DNA of 64,000 bases, from NCBI GenBank assembly GCA_963693315.1, contig OY856186.1:230391146-230455145 (forward strand), given 5' to 3'. Both the position numbers and the translations under genes were made by a program. Under the pieces are notes generated by a model. It was not told where the DNA came from, did no database searches, and saw only the letters and a list, made by a program, of their open reading frames with translations. Positions 1 to 11,649 of this stretch are shown one piece after another. The DNA is from Diogma glabrata (lineage: Eukaryota; Arthropoda; Insecta; Diptera; Cylindrotomidae). Every line of letters starts with the position of its first letter. The stretch's first letter is position 1.

Positions 1-1008
1 ATCAGAGCACCTAACATTAGAAATGGCAATCAAAAAACACGTAAATGATTCAAATAATTTTCCTATAGTTTTAGACGAAGTAACGCGATTATAATTGGAA
101 GTGTGGTTGTTTATAAAGTTAAAGAAATTTATTGGAAGAGAATGATTCAAACGGTTCGGAATACCTATTGTTTGATTTATAGCTTTATCTTTTATTGTTT
201 GCCGGGATTTCCTACCATTCAATTCACAGTTAATATTCGATGATATAGTAGAACTGTTAGATTTAACGGTTTTAACCGTATAGTTTTTCTGCTTCCTTTG
301 ACTGCACTTCGTAATAGTTTTCTGCAAATCATTCTTCCTTATGTTGATTTTATTTTTGGAGAATTTGTGATTCTGTGGTGATTTTGTGTTTATTTTTGAT
401 TCATTTTGTTTTCTAAGCGAAATGATAGAAAATTTGTTACAAAACTTTTTGGAGTTGTTGTAGTCATTTATCGAAAATGTTTTAGTGGGCGGTGCCCTTC
501 TACTAACGTTTTGAACATTTTCGACTTTGTTGTTTAGAATAGACATAGAATTTAAATTTATATGTGGTTTAGTTAATGCTAATTTTTTAGGTTCTGGTCG
601 GTCATTTGATCTAACTGAATTTTTACTATTTGAAAAATTGCCTTGATGTGTAATTTTGAAACTTTTTTTATCTAATGAATCTTTGTTTTTCAAAGAGTTC
701 TTATTACTTGTTGTTGCTGTGTTAATTAATTTAAAATCATTGCTTTCATTGTGATCAATTAAAATATTTTTCCTTAGAATTTCAGCATAAGATAATTTTA
801 TTGTTTTAGATTCTAAATTTACTGTAGATTTATGTTTACCGATTTTGTGAGTTTCTAAAACATTTTCGGTAATTAGTTTTTTAGTGTGTTGGAGAGTGTC
901 GTTAGGAGTTGTCGATATTGTTTTAACGGTTTTTGGATTTTGTTGTGAAAGGTCAAGAATAGAACTTTTTATTAATTTATTTTTGCTGTGTGCAAAAATC
1001 TTCTTTCT
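1..1008 (-). CDS. Second gag-region frame of LTR element (partial, runs off window)
   Basis: On the minus strand this frame is free of stop codons for 336 codons, from a TAA at 1009-1011 to the window edge, which is striking in AT-rich DNA. It overlaps the end of the Gag-like ORF by 37 bases and lies in the -1 frame relative to it, the arrangement gypsy/errantivirus-like elements use for gag-pol. The readable product is rich in Lys, Asn, Ser and Thr with no cysteine knuckles and no D[ST]G protease motif within the window. It could therefore be the tail of a long Gag split by a one-base indel, or the leader of a frameshifted pol whose protease and RT lie left of the window. No in-frame ATG exists near its start, which fits expression by frameshifting. 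No function beyond this is claimed. Confidence 0.55.
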
Positions 1009-1838
1009 TTAAAAGAATTTATACTAAATTTGGTTTCTTGTAGTTCCTGTTTTGTCAGTTGTAAAGCGTTATTCAGATTTGAGTATGATGTTTTTAGGAC
1101 CGTAAGTTGTGTTTCTAGTTGTTGATTGAGTGCAGTTTTCTCTGATAATTGTGTATTAATTTTCCCTAAATCTATTTCTAAAGCGGTTTTTTCTGTTAAT
1201 AGTTTTTCGTATTTTGTTAGTAGTTCTATATTGGAAAATTTATTTTTTTGTATCTCTAAATGTGCGGTCACTAGATTATTCTCTAGTTCTTTAAATGAAT
1301 TTATAAATTTCTCGTTTGAATGAGCCAAACAATCCCTTTCATTTTTATATTTACTTACCTCTTGAGAAAGCAAATCCGCATTTTTCCTATTTACCTCGTT
1401 TTTCTTTTGAAATTCTATAACTTGATCATTTAAATCACGAATTTCCGTTTTTAATTCTGTATTAGATTTTTTTAATTCTGCAGCTTTTTCCGTTAAATAG
1501 GTAACATAAATATTTTCTGATTGAAATAAATTAACCTTACCATTGGTCACTTTCAGTACAGTTGATTGAATATGATTTCTATAGGTTTCAATAATTAGTG
1601 CTCTCAACCTGCTCAAACCGTAAAAACGTTGTGTTCTAACGGATTCAAATATTTCACCTTTCAATCGCGACCCGACTCGTGCTAGAAAATCTGTTTGGAG
1701 TTCTGGTGTCAAAGTACTTAACGCAAACTCGCAACACAAAATAAAATGATCAATCTTCTCTTGATCTATATAATCTAAAGAGAGTTCTGGGATTGTTTGC
1801 AAATATTGGGTAATTATATTAGAATTAACACGATTCAT
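972..1838 (-). CDS. Gag-like capsid protein of an LTR retrotransposon (288 aa)
   Basis: Likely structural protein of a gypsy-group LTR element. Residues about 1-100 are helical and capsid-like: a segment around residues 28-55 with paired cysteines is followed by RLKGEIFESVR near 59-69, resembling the 'RLKGDA' signature of insect gypsy Gag. Residues about 110-270 are a long charged coiled coil (repeated E/K/L heptads, many LEKKxxEL-type runs). There is no zinc knuckle. The ATG at 1838 is the first in frame and lies 546 bases downstream of the primer site, a normal leader length. The ORF ends at 972 while the -1 frame is already open. Alternative: an unrelated coiled-coil protein, but the LTR and primer site placed exactly upstream argue for Gag. 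Confidence 0.7.
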   Translation of the reverse strand: MNRVNSNIITQYLQTIPELSLDYIDQEKIDHFILCCEFALSTLTPELQTDFLARVGSRLKGEIFESVRTQRFYGLSRLRALIIETYRNHIQSTVLKVTNGKVNLFQSENIYVTYLTEKAAELKKSNTELKTEIRDLNDQVIEFQKKNEVNRKNADLLSQEVSKYKNERDCLAHSNEKFINSFKELENNLVTAHLEIQKNKFSNIELLTKYEKLLTEKTALEIDLGKINTQLSEKTALNQQLETQLTVLKTSYSNLNNALQLTKQELQETKFSINSFKERRFLHTAKIN

Positions 1839-2366
1839 TTTTGAATTATTATTACAATATAGCTCGATTATCTGTTTTGTTTTTTTTTATAACTTACTTA
1901 AATTATTAGAACTAAAATTAAAACTCACTCTTTATTTTCTTGAGATTACTGCTTGATGAAAATTTTGCTGTAACTGATGCTGTTGATGTTGTTTTTGATA
2001 CTCGAACAACTCGAATTTTTTCTTATGTTCAAATTTAAACGTTGTTGGAACTGTTGCTGATACTATATATTTTGATATAGCTGGAACTGTTGTTGTTATT
2101 GTTGAAACAAAATTTTCCTTTAAACTTTTAAACTTAGTTTAGAGTTAGTTTAGAACTTTTAGACTTAATTTAAAGTGAATAGCTCACAAATAACTTAAAG
2201 TTCACTTTATTTTCACTTATTGTTCATTTTTTAGTTAAATTTTATTAAGTTAAAATTTTTAGTTCGTAAGTTTTTTTATTTTTTTAATTTTTTGACTGCT
2301 ACCAGATTAGTGTTAGACATATATTGTTTCCAAATATGCCAAATTATATTTATCTAACTCCCGTAG
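1839..2366 (-). other. Untranslated leader of the LTR element
   Basis: AT-rich sequence between the primer site and the Gag-like start codon on the minus strand. It contains direct short repeats of TTTAGTTTAGA type around 2120-2180. No ORF of note is present. Splice donors could lie here but cannot be assigned by eye. Confidence 0.5.
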
Positions 2367-2384
2367 GGTTCATCAACTGCGCCA
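2367..2384 (-). promoter_or_regulatory. Primer-binding site, tRNA-Ser-like
   Basis: Read on the minus strand the site begins TGGCGCAGTTGATGAACC. Its first eleven bases match the complement of the 3' end of an insect tRNA-Ser (ending CGACTGCGCCA) at ten positions. It lies five bases inside the CA end of the LTR. tRNA-Ser priming is used by several insect gypsy-group elements. The tRNA identity is inferred from memory of tRNA-Ser ends, the TGGCGCAG start is seen directly. Confidence 0.65.
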
Positions 2385-2389
2385 GATTA

Positions 2390-3294
2390 TGTTGTGCCTT
2401 ACGGTGTTTAGTACATAATCAAAATTCAGAGACTTATTATTTTCTAATATTTTATATTTTTATTGAATATGATTTAATTTTAGAGTGTATCGTTAGATAT
2501 AAACACAATTCAACTTAACTTACTGTTTCGGTGGATTAATTTATAATTTATTAATTGGAAATTGTAGTTTTATTTATAGTTTATAAGATAGTTTATAAGA
2601 TAGTTTACCACAATAATACACTATAATACACAATAACTGGTTTGACATAAATATTTCATACACATTTTATTTATTTATTGATATTCATGTATTATTTTAA
2701 TTAGCAACTGAAATGGTTTTTTAATTTACTATGGAAATATAATTGTTTCCACTATTCTATATATCTTTCCGATTAGATTTTCGCTTAACACTCCACATAT
2801 AATTTTTAACCATATTTTTCCAACTAATTAGCTGTACTTTTGGATCACTATTCTCACAACTCACTTAACTCTTTAATTGAACTACTCAACACTAAAAATT
2901 TGACTTCACTCTAATGTAAAATTCAACTCAACTTAATATTAAAATTTACTTTAATTTATATAGAAAAATTGTTATTAGAAATGTTATTTGTTTAACAATA
3001 TTTAACAAATAAATTCATTTCGACTTAACAATTTTCTTTTAATTTTATAAAACAAAAATGAAACAAAACAAAAACTTTGCTTCTTGCATTTTGTAATATA
3101 AAAATAAATATTATTTACAAGAAGTGTTGAACTTGAGGAAGTCGCTAATCGTTTCCTATATTTGTTTTCTTTAATATTTATTATTTATACGAAGTGTTGA
3201 ACTTGAGGAAGTCGCTAATCGTTTCCTATATTTGTTTTCTTAATTTAATGTTTAAGTGAATATGATAGAGGGATTGATAAGTTGATTTCCAACA
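2390..3294 (-). mobile_element. 5' LTR of gypsy-group retrotransposon (about 905 bp)
   Basis: The minus strand starts TGTTGGAAATC at 3294 and ends GGCACAACA at 2390, giving 5-bp terminal inverted repeats TGTTG/CAACA with canonical TG...CA ends. It is followed by the primer site and the Gag-like ORF in the same orientation. It contains a 70-bp tandem duplication near its 5' end. The partner 3' LTR is outside the window, so the boundaries rest on the termini and primer site alone. Confidence 0.65.
3121..3240. repeat. Tandem duplication inside the LTR, period 70 bp
   Basis: A 50-base segment starting GAAGTGTTGAACTTGAGGAA occurs at 3121-3170 and again, identical, at 3191-3240, separated by a TTATTTA-rich spacer. 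The identity suggests a recent duplication in what would be the U3 part of the LTR, where promoter or enhancer repeats are common. Confidence 0.85.
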
Positions 3295-3649
3295 GTTCGA
3301 GAATAGGGCCCCTTGTTTAGTCCAAATTATAATAATTTGAATAAAAATCATTTCATTTTTACGTAATATGATTAGAAGTTATAACTAATACCATTTATTC
3401 TATATTATATCTGCATATAAATTAACTTAACTGCTTCTAGTTCTCCTTTTTATTACAATATATATGTAAAGAAAATTATGCACGTAGGAGTCGGAATCCT
3501 TTTAGATTTTTAAATGGTTAGTCTATGCACGAAACGATATATACCATATTTCACTGAGATATATGTTTTTAAAAGCAATAAAAAATATGTAATAAAAATA
3601 AAATATAGTTTCTCACGCTTTCGGAATTACATACATTTAATGGATATTG
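3295..3649. other. AT-rich sequence, nothing recognised
   Basis: Flank of the LTR element. Short ORFs only. No repeat or coding signature seen. Confidence 0.5.
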
Positions 3650-3945
3650 TTTGCAGTACTGTTAGATGATGAAAAAAATATTACTGATTTGAAAGTTATA
3701 GATCATCCGCTTGACAAACAGAAATACGAGGGTGTTGAGAAGCAGTTGCACTATTAAAAAGTCAAACGAATACCGAGACAGTTGCATATTATGAGTGATT
3801 GAGCAACATTGTTTATGCCGACAAGTAAATAGGCTTGAGCAGCTGTGGCATATTTGAGACGAGCGACGATGCGTTATACAAAAACCTTCAATATGTGATT
3901 AAATATCATTAAAATCCAGAGGATTATATCCTTAAGGTAGAATAA
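3650..3945 (+). pseudogene. Decayed coding fragment, family not recognised
   Basis: The plus strand here has unusually high coding-like complexity. One frame reads LLDDEKNITDLKVIDHPLDK and continues to about 3747. After a frameshift a second frame reads TNTETVAYYE, a stop, LSNIVYADK, a stop, then a further open stretch ending near 3905. The pieces look like one exon or transposon ORF broken by a frameshift and stop codons. I do not recognise the family, and no neighbouring feature explains it. Confidence 0.35.
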
Positions 3946-4669
3946 TCTTTAGTGAACCTGATTTCGAAAGACTAGAACAACAACCTCCATTTTTGAGGTA
4001 TTCATACACTTCAAAGCCTGACATTGTATGATAGAATGTGTTATGAAACAATTGTCTCTGAAGTGATTTATGGCATCTGCTCTGAATTGTTGCTTTACCA
4101 ATTCTACGCAGGCGATATAATTCTTATCGCTCTTTATATCCATGCGGGATAGTAAGTTCAGTGATTCTTTTTACTTTCATTTTTGTCTGTTGTCTTTCGT
4201 TGAGTTTTTGAAATAAATTCTTGTACGAGGATAAAAATATTCATTCGGGTAGTAAAAAGTTTTGAGTGGTTAGAACCTTTCATTTATGTTAAGTTCGAGT
4301 TCCATAAATATTATTTAAAATTATTACTCGAAATGAAATTGTTTGCTTATGGTGTTTTTTTTATTATTCATAATTTTGGTGTATTAAGAAAAAGTAAGGC
4401 ACAAGACACAAACAATTAATAAAAAAATTTGGGAACCGTAACAGATGTTAACCTTATTCAGATTTAATCAAATTTGATAATACTCTAATATGAATTAATA
4501 GAATTAAAGTTAGTTAGTTCATGTTCGCTTTTCGTGCTTTGACAATAAAATAACGAAATAAAGGGGAACGACATATGGAATAGTTTTATTTCTATTCTTG
4601 AATTTTTTGTAAAATCTAATAGAAGATAAGTTTTGCATCAGTTTTGATAATTCCTGTATTAAGTGCACG

Positions 4670-4825
4670 ATGTTTGGTACAACAAATTGAATATTCTCCG
4701 GAACTTTTGGCGCAACGATTTTTATTATATTGATTTTATTATATTGATATGTATTATATTGTATGATATCAGCACAATCGCCTGTACCTTTGGCGCAACG
4801 GTTTTTTGTATTATTATATTAATTA
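4670..4825. repeat. Two-copy minisatellite related to the 53.1-kb array
   Basis: Two units share a core like TTTGGCGCAACG followed by ATTATATTGAT-rich DNA: the cores lie near 4706-4723 and 4782-4805. The second unit has CAATCGCCTGTACC before the core. The 53.1-kb array has the same CAATCGCC...GGCGCAACAA design, so these are two loci of one repeat family. Confidence 0.6.
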
Positions 4826-4859
4826 TTATATGTTATTCACTATGTTTGGCTAGAATGGA

Positions 4860-5439
4860 AGAAGCGTGAAGAGTTGGATAAAGTACAAATTATGAGGTCT
4901 GTGAAACATTTTAAATTTTTAAATGCAATAATTATAATTGATATAGTGTATGTGATGGTCTTGGTTCCACCGACTTTTAGGGTTGTCAGAGTCTCTATTC
5001 TTCGCTCATTTGAATCTGTCTTATCGCGAAACTTTTACGTGCAATTCAGCATTTGTATGGAGCTGAGGAAAGGTAAACTCGAATTCACAGACTGCGCTAA
5101 TCGTAAATGTTAAATCTCTGGGCACGCAATTCCTCTAATGTTACTGAGAAAAGCGATGACGAGTATTAGTCAAATGACTTGTATCTCAAGCACTTTCTGT
5201 GCTACCTAAGGTAAACTTGTATTCCTCTCCAGGCTTTTAATACTTCCTCCCCAGAATTCTAGGCTCTCAAGTTGCTAGGACTCCAAATATTAGGAATGGA
5301 AAGGAAAATATTAGGAATAAATCTGGAAACTAGCGAAGAATCAGAGAGTCCTAGGACGTTGCGAAGAAGGCAAAGATCAACACCCGACACTAGGGGTTAT
5401 TGCTAAGAAATGCAAGGAACCCATATCTATGACGGGGAA
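4860..5439. other. No gene recognised
   Basis: Slightly higher GC than surroundings, with short ORFs on the plus strand (4874-5113) whose products have no recognisable motif. A decayed element is possible. Confidence 0.4.
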
Positions 5440-6010
5440 TATCCACACAAAGTTGAACAACTGGTTCAGTGTTGGTCCAATACTGACGACCAATAATCCA
5501 GCAATGGCCGGGTACTAGAAGCCATGATTGGGCCATTAACACAATTTTACTAAATGATCGCTTTGGCCAATAAATGGCTACTATTCATGGGCCAGAGAAA
5601 AAAACAGAAATGGCCCATAGACCGAGTACTGGCAACCATGACTGGCCCATTAAAAAAATATAAAATATCATATGTAAATTTAAAATTTAAAACTTATACG
5701 AACCTTATCAATATTATCATAGTTTTTAAGCCGAGAAGCAATAAATAAACTATAGGTGGATTTTTTCAAACTATTTATTTCTAAGCTGGATATCGCTCTA
5801 ATGAATTTGAACCAAATGACATAGATTGGCAAATTCATGGTTGCAATGCAATACTGGAACAATAATGATAGCCAATTTAAATTAACCATTATAACGGCCC
5901 ATTTGACCGTTTAAAGTAAAGTGTACTGGATAATTTCTATAAACCGTAAATCGGCCGATTTATGGTCCAATAATATTAACCAAGTACTATTTACCATTTG
6001 TAAGGATTTT
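5440..6010. repeat. Degenerate GGCCA/ACTGG-word repeat, block 1
   Basis: The block repeats words such as TGGCCCAT, GGCCA, AGTACTGG and AACCATGACTGG many times, and ends with TAAACCGTAAATCGGCCGAT at 5941-5960. That 20-mer recurs with one difference in block 2 near 6745. This word density is typical of subterminal repeats in DNA-transposon-derived elements. No ORF or clear termini. Confidence 0.5.
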
Positions 6011-6689
6011 GGACTTTTAATTTAAACCAAACATAATATTAAACCGGAAAACCGAATCTATGACAAAACGTATTACACAATTGCAAATTAATTATTCAGC
6101 CGAAACGGTTTGTTTATATCATTTCAATTTATATCATTTCAACTTGCTAATAATCAGAAAAACTTAATTACATATAATTTAGTTTAAAGTTAATACAGTT
6201 TTCTTTGAATATTATTGAGTTGAAAAATGAAACACCAAATTAACAAAAACTTTGATTTAAAAAATATCATTATTATTTGATTCAATTTTATACTTGATTT
6301 ACATTTTTTTCTTTTTGTGTCACAACACTCTGATGTAAACAATGTTCACCATTGATTTCCAATTTACATAATATTTTAATTTTAATTTATATACTAATCT
6401 TCGATCCAAACAATTTGATCGCTTATATACACATATTATAGGTTTCCTGTTTCCCTCTCCAATTCTGCTTTTTACGAATTAAACAATCATTTATGCAAAA
6501 CATGTTTTGCAATGTATTATTAATTGAAAGTGAGTGACGTAACTAAACCGGCAACAAAAAACACAGTAGTACAAACAAATGTCCCTACGTTTATTACAAT
6601 TGAAGAGAATAAATTAACAAATTATTAGCGAATTTCTTTGAATATGCATACTATTATTTAAGAGTAAAAATTGAAAAATAGTCCGTTGT
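6011..6689. other. AT-rich spacer between two related repeat blocks
   Basis: No coding signature. If the two GGCCA blocks are ends of one element this would be its interior. Confidence 0.35.
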
Positions 6690-6860
6690 TACTCATTCAT
6701 GGGCCAATGCTTGGTAACTTTATACTGGCTATTTTCTGTAAACCATAAATCGGCCGATGATTCAGTTCTAATACTGGTTCAGTAACAATATTCAAGTACT
6801 GTTACCCAATGAAAGGCCAGTACTTGGCCATATTTCAGAGTTTTGGGTATCCCTTTGCTA
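6690..6860. repeat. Degenerate GGCCA/ACTGG-word repeat, block 2
   Basis: Contains ATGGGCCAATGCTTGG, TAAACCATAAATCGGCCGAT, ATACTGGTTCAGTAAC and GGCCAGTACTTGGCC. It matches block 1 in the same orientation over roughly 130 bases (compare 5881-6010), with substitutions. Confidence 0.5.
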
Positions 6861-8047
6861 ATAATTTAGAAAGATCACCATGAATGGACCACGACATGCA
6901 AGTGGAACACCAACGTATCATGGTGAAATTTGTAAAATTTACCACACATTTTATCGTTCATTCGGTGGTAAGCAGGAATGTATCGGTTTCTATTTCGGCT
7001 GATATAGTGCTATATAATTTTCAAAATTCAAAGAACTTTTATATAAAAAAAATTCACCACCTAGGGCAAATCGTCAAAATATTCTCAAAATTGTATTTGT
7101 TGTAATGCTAACATAACCCGTGAAAAATTAATGTGAAACGTAAATATTTTGAATTTATTAATTTTAATTCATTTTGTTATTAGATTGTACTGGCAGGTGG
7201 TACAAATGAAACCAAAAATTAATTTCAAGGGTTACTGTTATTATTATTTTGTGTGTTTGTTCCATTTTAAAACTTTTAAATTAAAGTAAAAACAAAAAGC
7301 TTAAGAACAGATTTTCATTTTTATTAAATTTTCATTACAAAATATAAACAAACAAAACGTTTGATGTTGATTATAAAAATTCGTTAAAAGCAAACGTAGG
7401 AGTATAAAGTGTTATATTTTCTGTAATTCTACTTGTTACGCACACATCATTATTTGTTTGAATTTCAATTTAATTTCCCATTTTTGGATATATTTCATGA
7501 ACACAAAATAAAAATAGAGATGCTGTAGCTAAACATATCAGATTGGAAAAAAAGGATTTTGATTGATTGATAAGCCACAGGAGACGTATTTAATTTTTTG
7601 TTGTTAAAAACACAAAAATAATTCAATGAAAAGTGTATATGGTATAGAAAGGTTTTTAATGGATTAAGAGAAGAAGTAGTTATGCTGAGTTCAATTTTTC
7701 ATTAAAGACGTGTAACGAATCGTGTAAGTATAAGCTAAAAAATATTTTCATATCGAGATTGAAAATATTGCGAACACTTACACCGACCGACCATATGAAT
7801 GCGTTATGCGATCTATGATTTCAAATCGCTTATTCTTAATTTTGCTTAGGTTTTTTTTGAATATTTTCTAATGTGGCAAGATAAAAATAAAATACTAAAG
7901 TGAGCTAGAGTGGTTTCGGCTGCGTGATGTAGTTCTCAACGGTTTATATTTCAAAAAATTAGATTCAAACTAATTAGATTCATGCTTGACAACCGTTATT
8001 CAAAGCACTTTCAAATTTTATCGTATATCGGCATAAGTTTAGTACAG
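6861..8047. other. AT-rich sequence, nothing recognised
   Basis: No ORF with a family signature and no clear repeat structure. Possible unrecognised non-coding repeats. Confidence 0.4.
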
Positions 8048-8712
8048 TGGATATTTTTTTTTTAATAAAATGTGTTGTACAGTATAGAAATTACAATATG
8101 TGTCACAACAACACATAACAACTTTTTAAGACCGAAGTTCCACAACAACATTCGTTCAAAGGTGTTGATGGACAAAAATCTGTTTTTTTTTATACATTTT
8201 TTTATAGAAGGGATAACTAAACAATAAATCCTATCACATATGAAATATGACAAAGGCCAATATTTCATGATAGGATAGAAAAAATAAAAACAAAATAAAA
8301 GGTAAAAAGCAAATTTGTATTAACAATTTTCAGGAACAAAACTAACATGTAGTTGCCAATAATCCATTTAGTGGAATATTCCTTGATCATGCGACGCACT
8401 TCCTTCCGCAATGATTAAAACCCATACAAAGAGTTATATGAAGGCTTATTCCTCGGATAAACAATAACGTGGCATCGTCACGGACTACTCCATAGCTATG
8501 ATTGAGGGTGCTACCGTCGACTAAATAGAGTTCATCCGCCAGCCGTCCTAAAAGATCACCTTGACTAATGATATCTCACTGCTATCGCCAAAGGTATGAG
8601 ACATCTCACATTAGCTCGTATGTCAATAGCAGAGACTGGAGTATGTGGGGTTGTCACACCCTTAGATCAAAATGTACAAATAAAGAAATTGATCGCTCCA
8701 TGCGGTATTATC
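8048..8712 (-). mobile_element. LTR-like repeat, uninterrupted copy
   Basis: On the minus strand this copy matches the plus-strand sequence at 28440-28909 and then 31666-31870 in the same order, which is the same repeat split by a Penelope insertion. Shared blocks include GTGTGACAACC, CTATTGACATACGAGCTAA and GGATTATTGGCAACTA. The minus strand reads from TGTGACAACC near 8658 to GTACAACACA followed by TTTTATT and an A-run near 8050. TG...CA ends suggest an LTR, but the shared A-run after the CA could mean a poly(A)-tailed 3' end. No coding capacity. Confidence 0.7.
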
Positions 8713-9317
8713 TGCAAATTTTTTTAGATTTTCCGCCACAAACAAATACAACTTGAACGAATTCATTACTATCAATACATTTGTTAAATTATGCATTTAA
8801 ATCTTAAGTGGGAACATGATTCGAATTACCAAATTTTCTTAACCTCAAAAGACAGTTTAAATGAATCAACCTCTTATAATGAACCAAGTTTTTGTAGTAG
8901 ACCTGCAAAATTTGTTTTCGATGTGAATATTTGCTCCACCTAAAATAACAATTTAAAACTTTTAGATATTTATAGCTTTTAATGAAGTTCGTTGATGTGA
9001 AACAATTGAATTAAATCTGGTTGTCAAACCGCTCATGTTGTTACGACGCTGTTTACTCAGGCACAGAAAGTTCATGCGTTGAAACGTTTGCTATTTTGTG
9101 ACGGTGTAGGTAGACAAATTATACAACCTACGTTTACTCTTAAATTTCATTTTCTACATGCCATAGTTCTTTTTACAAGAGAATAAAACTTGTAATTAAA
9201 GATCCGCTGATTTATATTTCGAAAAATGCTTATATGATTGTTATTTCTTCCTAATCAAGGTTGTTTCAGATATTCTTTGAATAGTTCTTGATAAATTTGT
9301 ATTACTGTTGGGCTTTT
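8713..9317. other. AT-rich sequence up to the assembly gap
   Basis: No gene or repeat recognised. Confidence 0.4.
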
Positions 9318-9517
9318 NNNNNNNNNNNNNNNNNNNNNNNNNNNNNNNNNNNNNNNNNNNNNNNNNNNNNNNNNNNNNNNNNNNNNNNNNNNNNNNNNNN
9401 NNNNNNNNNNNNNNNNNNNNNNNNNNNNNNNNNNNNNNNNNNNNNNNNNNNNNNNNNNNNNNNNNNNNNNNNNNNNNNNNNNNNNNNNNNNNNNNNNNNN
9501 NNNNNNNNNNNNNNNNN
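9318..9517. other. Assembly gap, 200 N
   Basis: Exactly 200 N, a typical fixed-size placeholder. The true distance and linkage between the two sides are unknown. Confidence 0.99.
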
Positions 9518-11649
9518 GATCTTCATTAGACCCAACTTGAATCCTTTTCGAAGGTTTGTAGTTCGTAATGTTTGCTTACCGGATTAAAGTTGCAGCTCGT
9601 TTCCCAAACCTGTTGAGTATGCGCAACCACGGTTCATCTTGTTTTGTCAATAGCAACTCTCAAACCGCATGAGGGCTGATGATAGATTATCTGCCACATC
9701 TTTCCACAAACTAAATGAATGATACAATCTGAACTGCTTTAATCATAAAGCGAACTGCGTAAAAATAACATCTGACTAAATGTCCACCTTAAGTGACTCA
9801 ACCTACTCAAGGGAGAATAGAAATACTATGCATACTATTTTTCTTAAACCTGAAAAATATTTCGTTCTGCAGCTTAACAGATAATGTGAGAAAGAAACCA
9901 AGGGTTTATATTTAGGTTGTTTTTAAGTTGTCTTGTAAATTAAAATATTCATAAGAAATCGACTTAAGGTTCTGGATAGAACGAAAAAGGTAATCTGTTA
10001 TAATAAATGAAGCATCAGTTCCTCTTTTAATGTGTATATTCCTATCATTAAACGAAATAATTAATCAAGGATAAACAAATTGATTTCCAAGCTGATTACA
10101 TAGAATTTATTACTAACCACAATCTCATAACATTATAAAATATGTTTTACCTATTCTATATTTATCATAGATTAAATTTGTGTAACCAAACAAACCAAAA
10201 ATCATTTCCATAAATAATTCATAATCCCCTTTACCAATATCATTAATACTTGAAATAATTTCAATGAGTTTTTTTCATTAAATATTAAATAAAAGATATA
10301 TGAATAATTATTACCTATCCTTAAACTGGATAAAAAAAAGTACTATGTTAAATTGATAAGCTACCTTAATTTCGTAAAAATACTATATAGGTCACCTAGT
10401 GGGATTGTTGTGTATTGAATTTTATGGTTCGACAGTTATTTCATTTCTTTCTTATCGGAATTGTTTTTTTTTTTTTGGTACAATACAATCATAATACAGA
10501 TGTCAAAAACATAAAATTCCTTGTTCATCAATTGTTGAAAGCATGATATGAACGTAACTTAACACTAATTACAATTATAATGTCCTCTGTCAATTAAACA
10601 ATCGATCTTATTCAATTTTGTATAAAAATAAAATCCTTACTATAACAACCCTCCATCAACAAAAGTAAAAATTTGTTTCGTTTCTTTTCTGTTTTGTTTC
10701 TATTCTTAAAAGTTGGAAAAGGCTTTGTTTTTCCATTTTCTTTAATTTTGTTTTGTTTTTAATTAATTAGATGGAAATTTATGAGCAACGAAACTACGTT
10801 TCATCTCTTTCTCAGGAATTATTAACCGTTGAAAATGATGAAAAGGAAGAAAATCGTGTTTTCTATTTTTCTCCATTTTCTTAAAATTTAATCTATCTGC
10901 TGTTATATTGTGATATTGTTTTAAAAGGCAATTGACTAATGTTAATTAGAAAATGAAAGGAATAAATAATCTTTGGATATTTTTCTTTTTAAGAAGATCC
11001 TGTTAGACTGTTAAGTTTTTAAGACATGTAAATGTTTGAATACCTGTACAACTTTGTTTTATGATTACTTTCAAAACATCCTTAAAATACTTTTTGCACT
11101 GATTGAAGTTGGTGTCGGTCAGTCTCACTTGGTCACCAAAAGTTAGTCACCGCAAGAGTGAAGCTCAAACAAAAATCAATTATGAATACATTAATCAGGG
11201 TATAGGTTTGAAGAGAACTAAAATTATTTTTAAAAATTATGAGGGAGTTGAAAAACGGCCCGAAATCCTTTATAACATTTTAATCATCTGGATAAAAATA
11301 TTTCATTTAACTACTTAGTTAATAACATTTGTTGCTTGGTAAATAAGTTAGTCAGGAATTTATAAAACTGATCTCGAACAAGTATGACACCACACCAAGG
11401 TAAACAACATTTAAATAAAGTTGATTACACAGGGCAAAATTTAGATTTTGTAGAATGTAGTTCTCATTTTTTTGGTAAATAATATTAATTAGAATGAACT
11501 TAAATGGATGCAATAAAACAGTTTTCATTTGGGTGTTCTTTAGATAAAAATCTTTTGATGAAAAGAAAAGTAAAATAATCATGTACAGTAGTTTGCGACT
11601 ATTGGAAAATATAAAACATTGAAAAAGTATCACGTACAAGACAATAAGG
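9518..11649. other. AT-rich sequence, nothing recognised
   Basis: Only short ORFs (for example 11103-11318 plus and 11352-11639 minus), none with motifs. No clear repeat structure by eye. Confidence 0.4.

Noticed and set aside
9288..9587. ORFs spanning the N gap
   Set aside because: They consist of undetermined residues.
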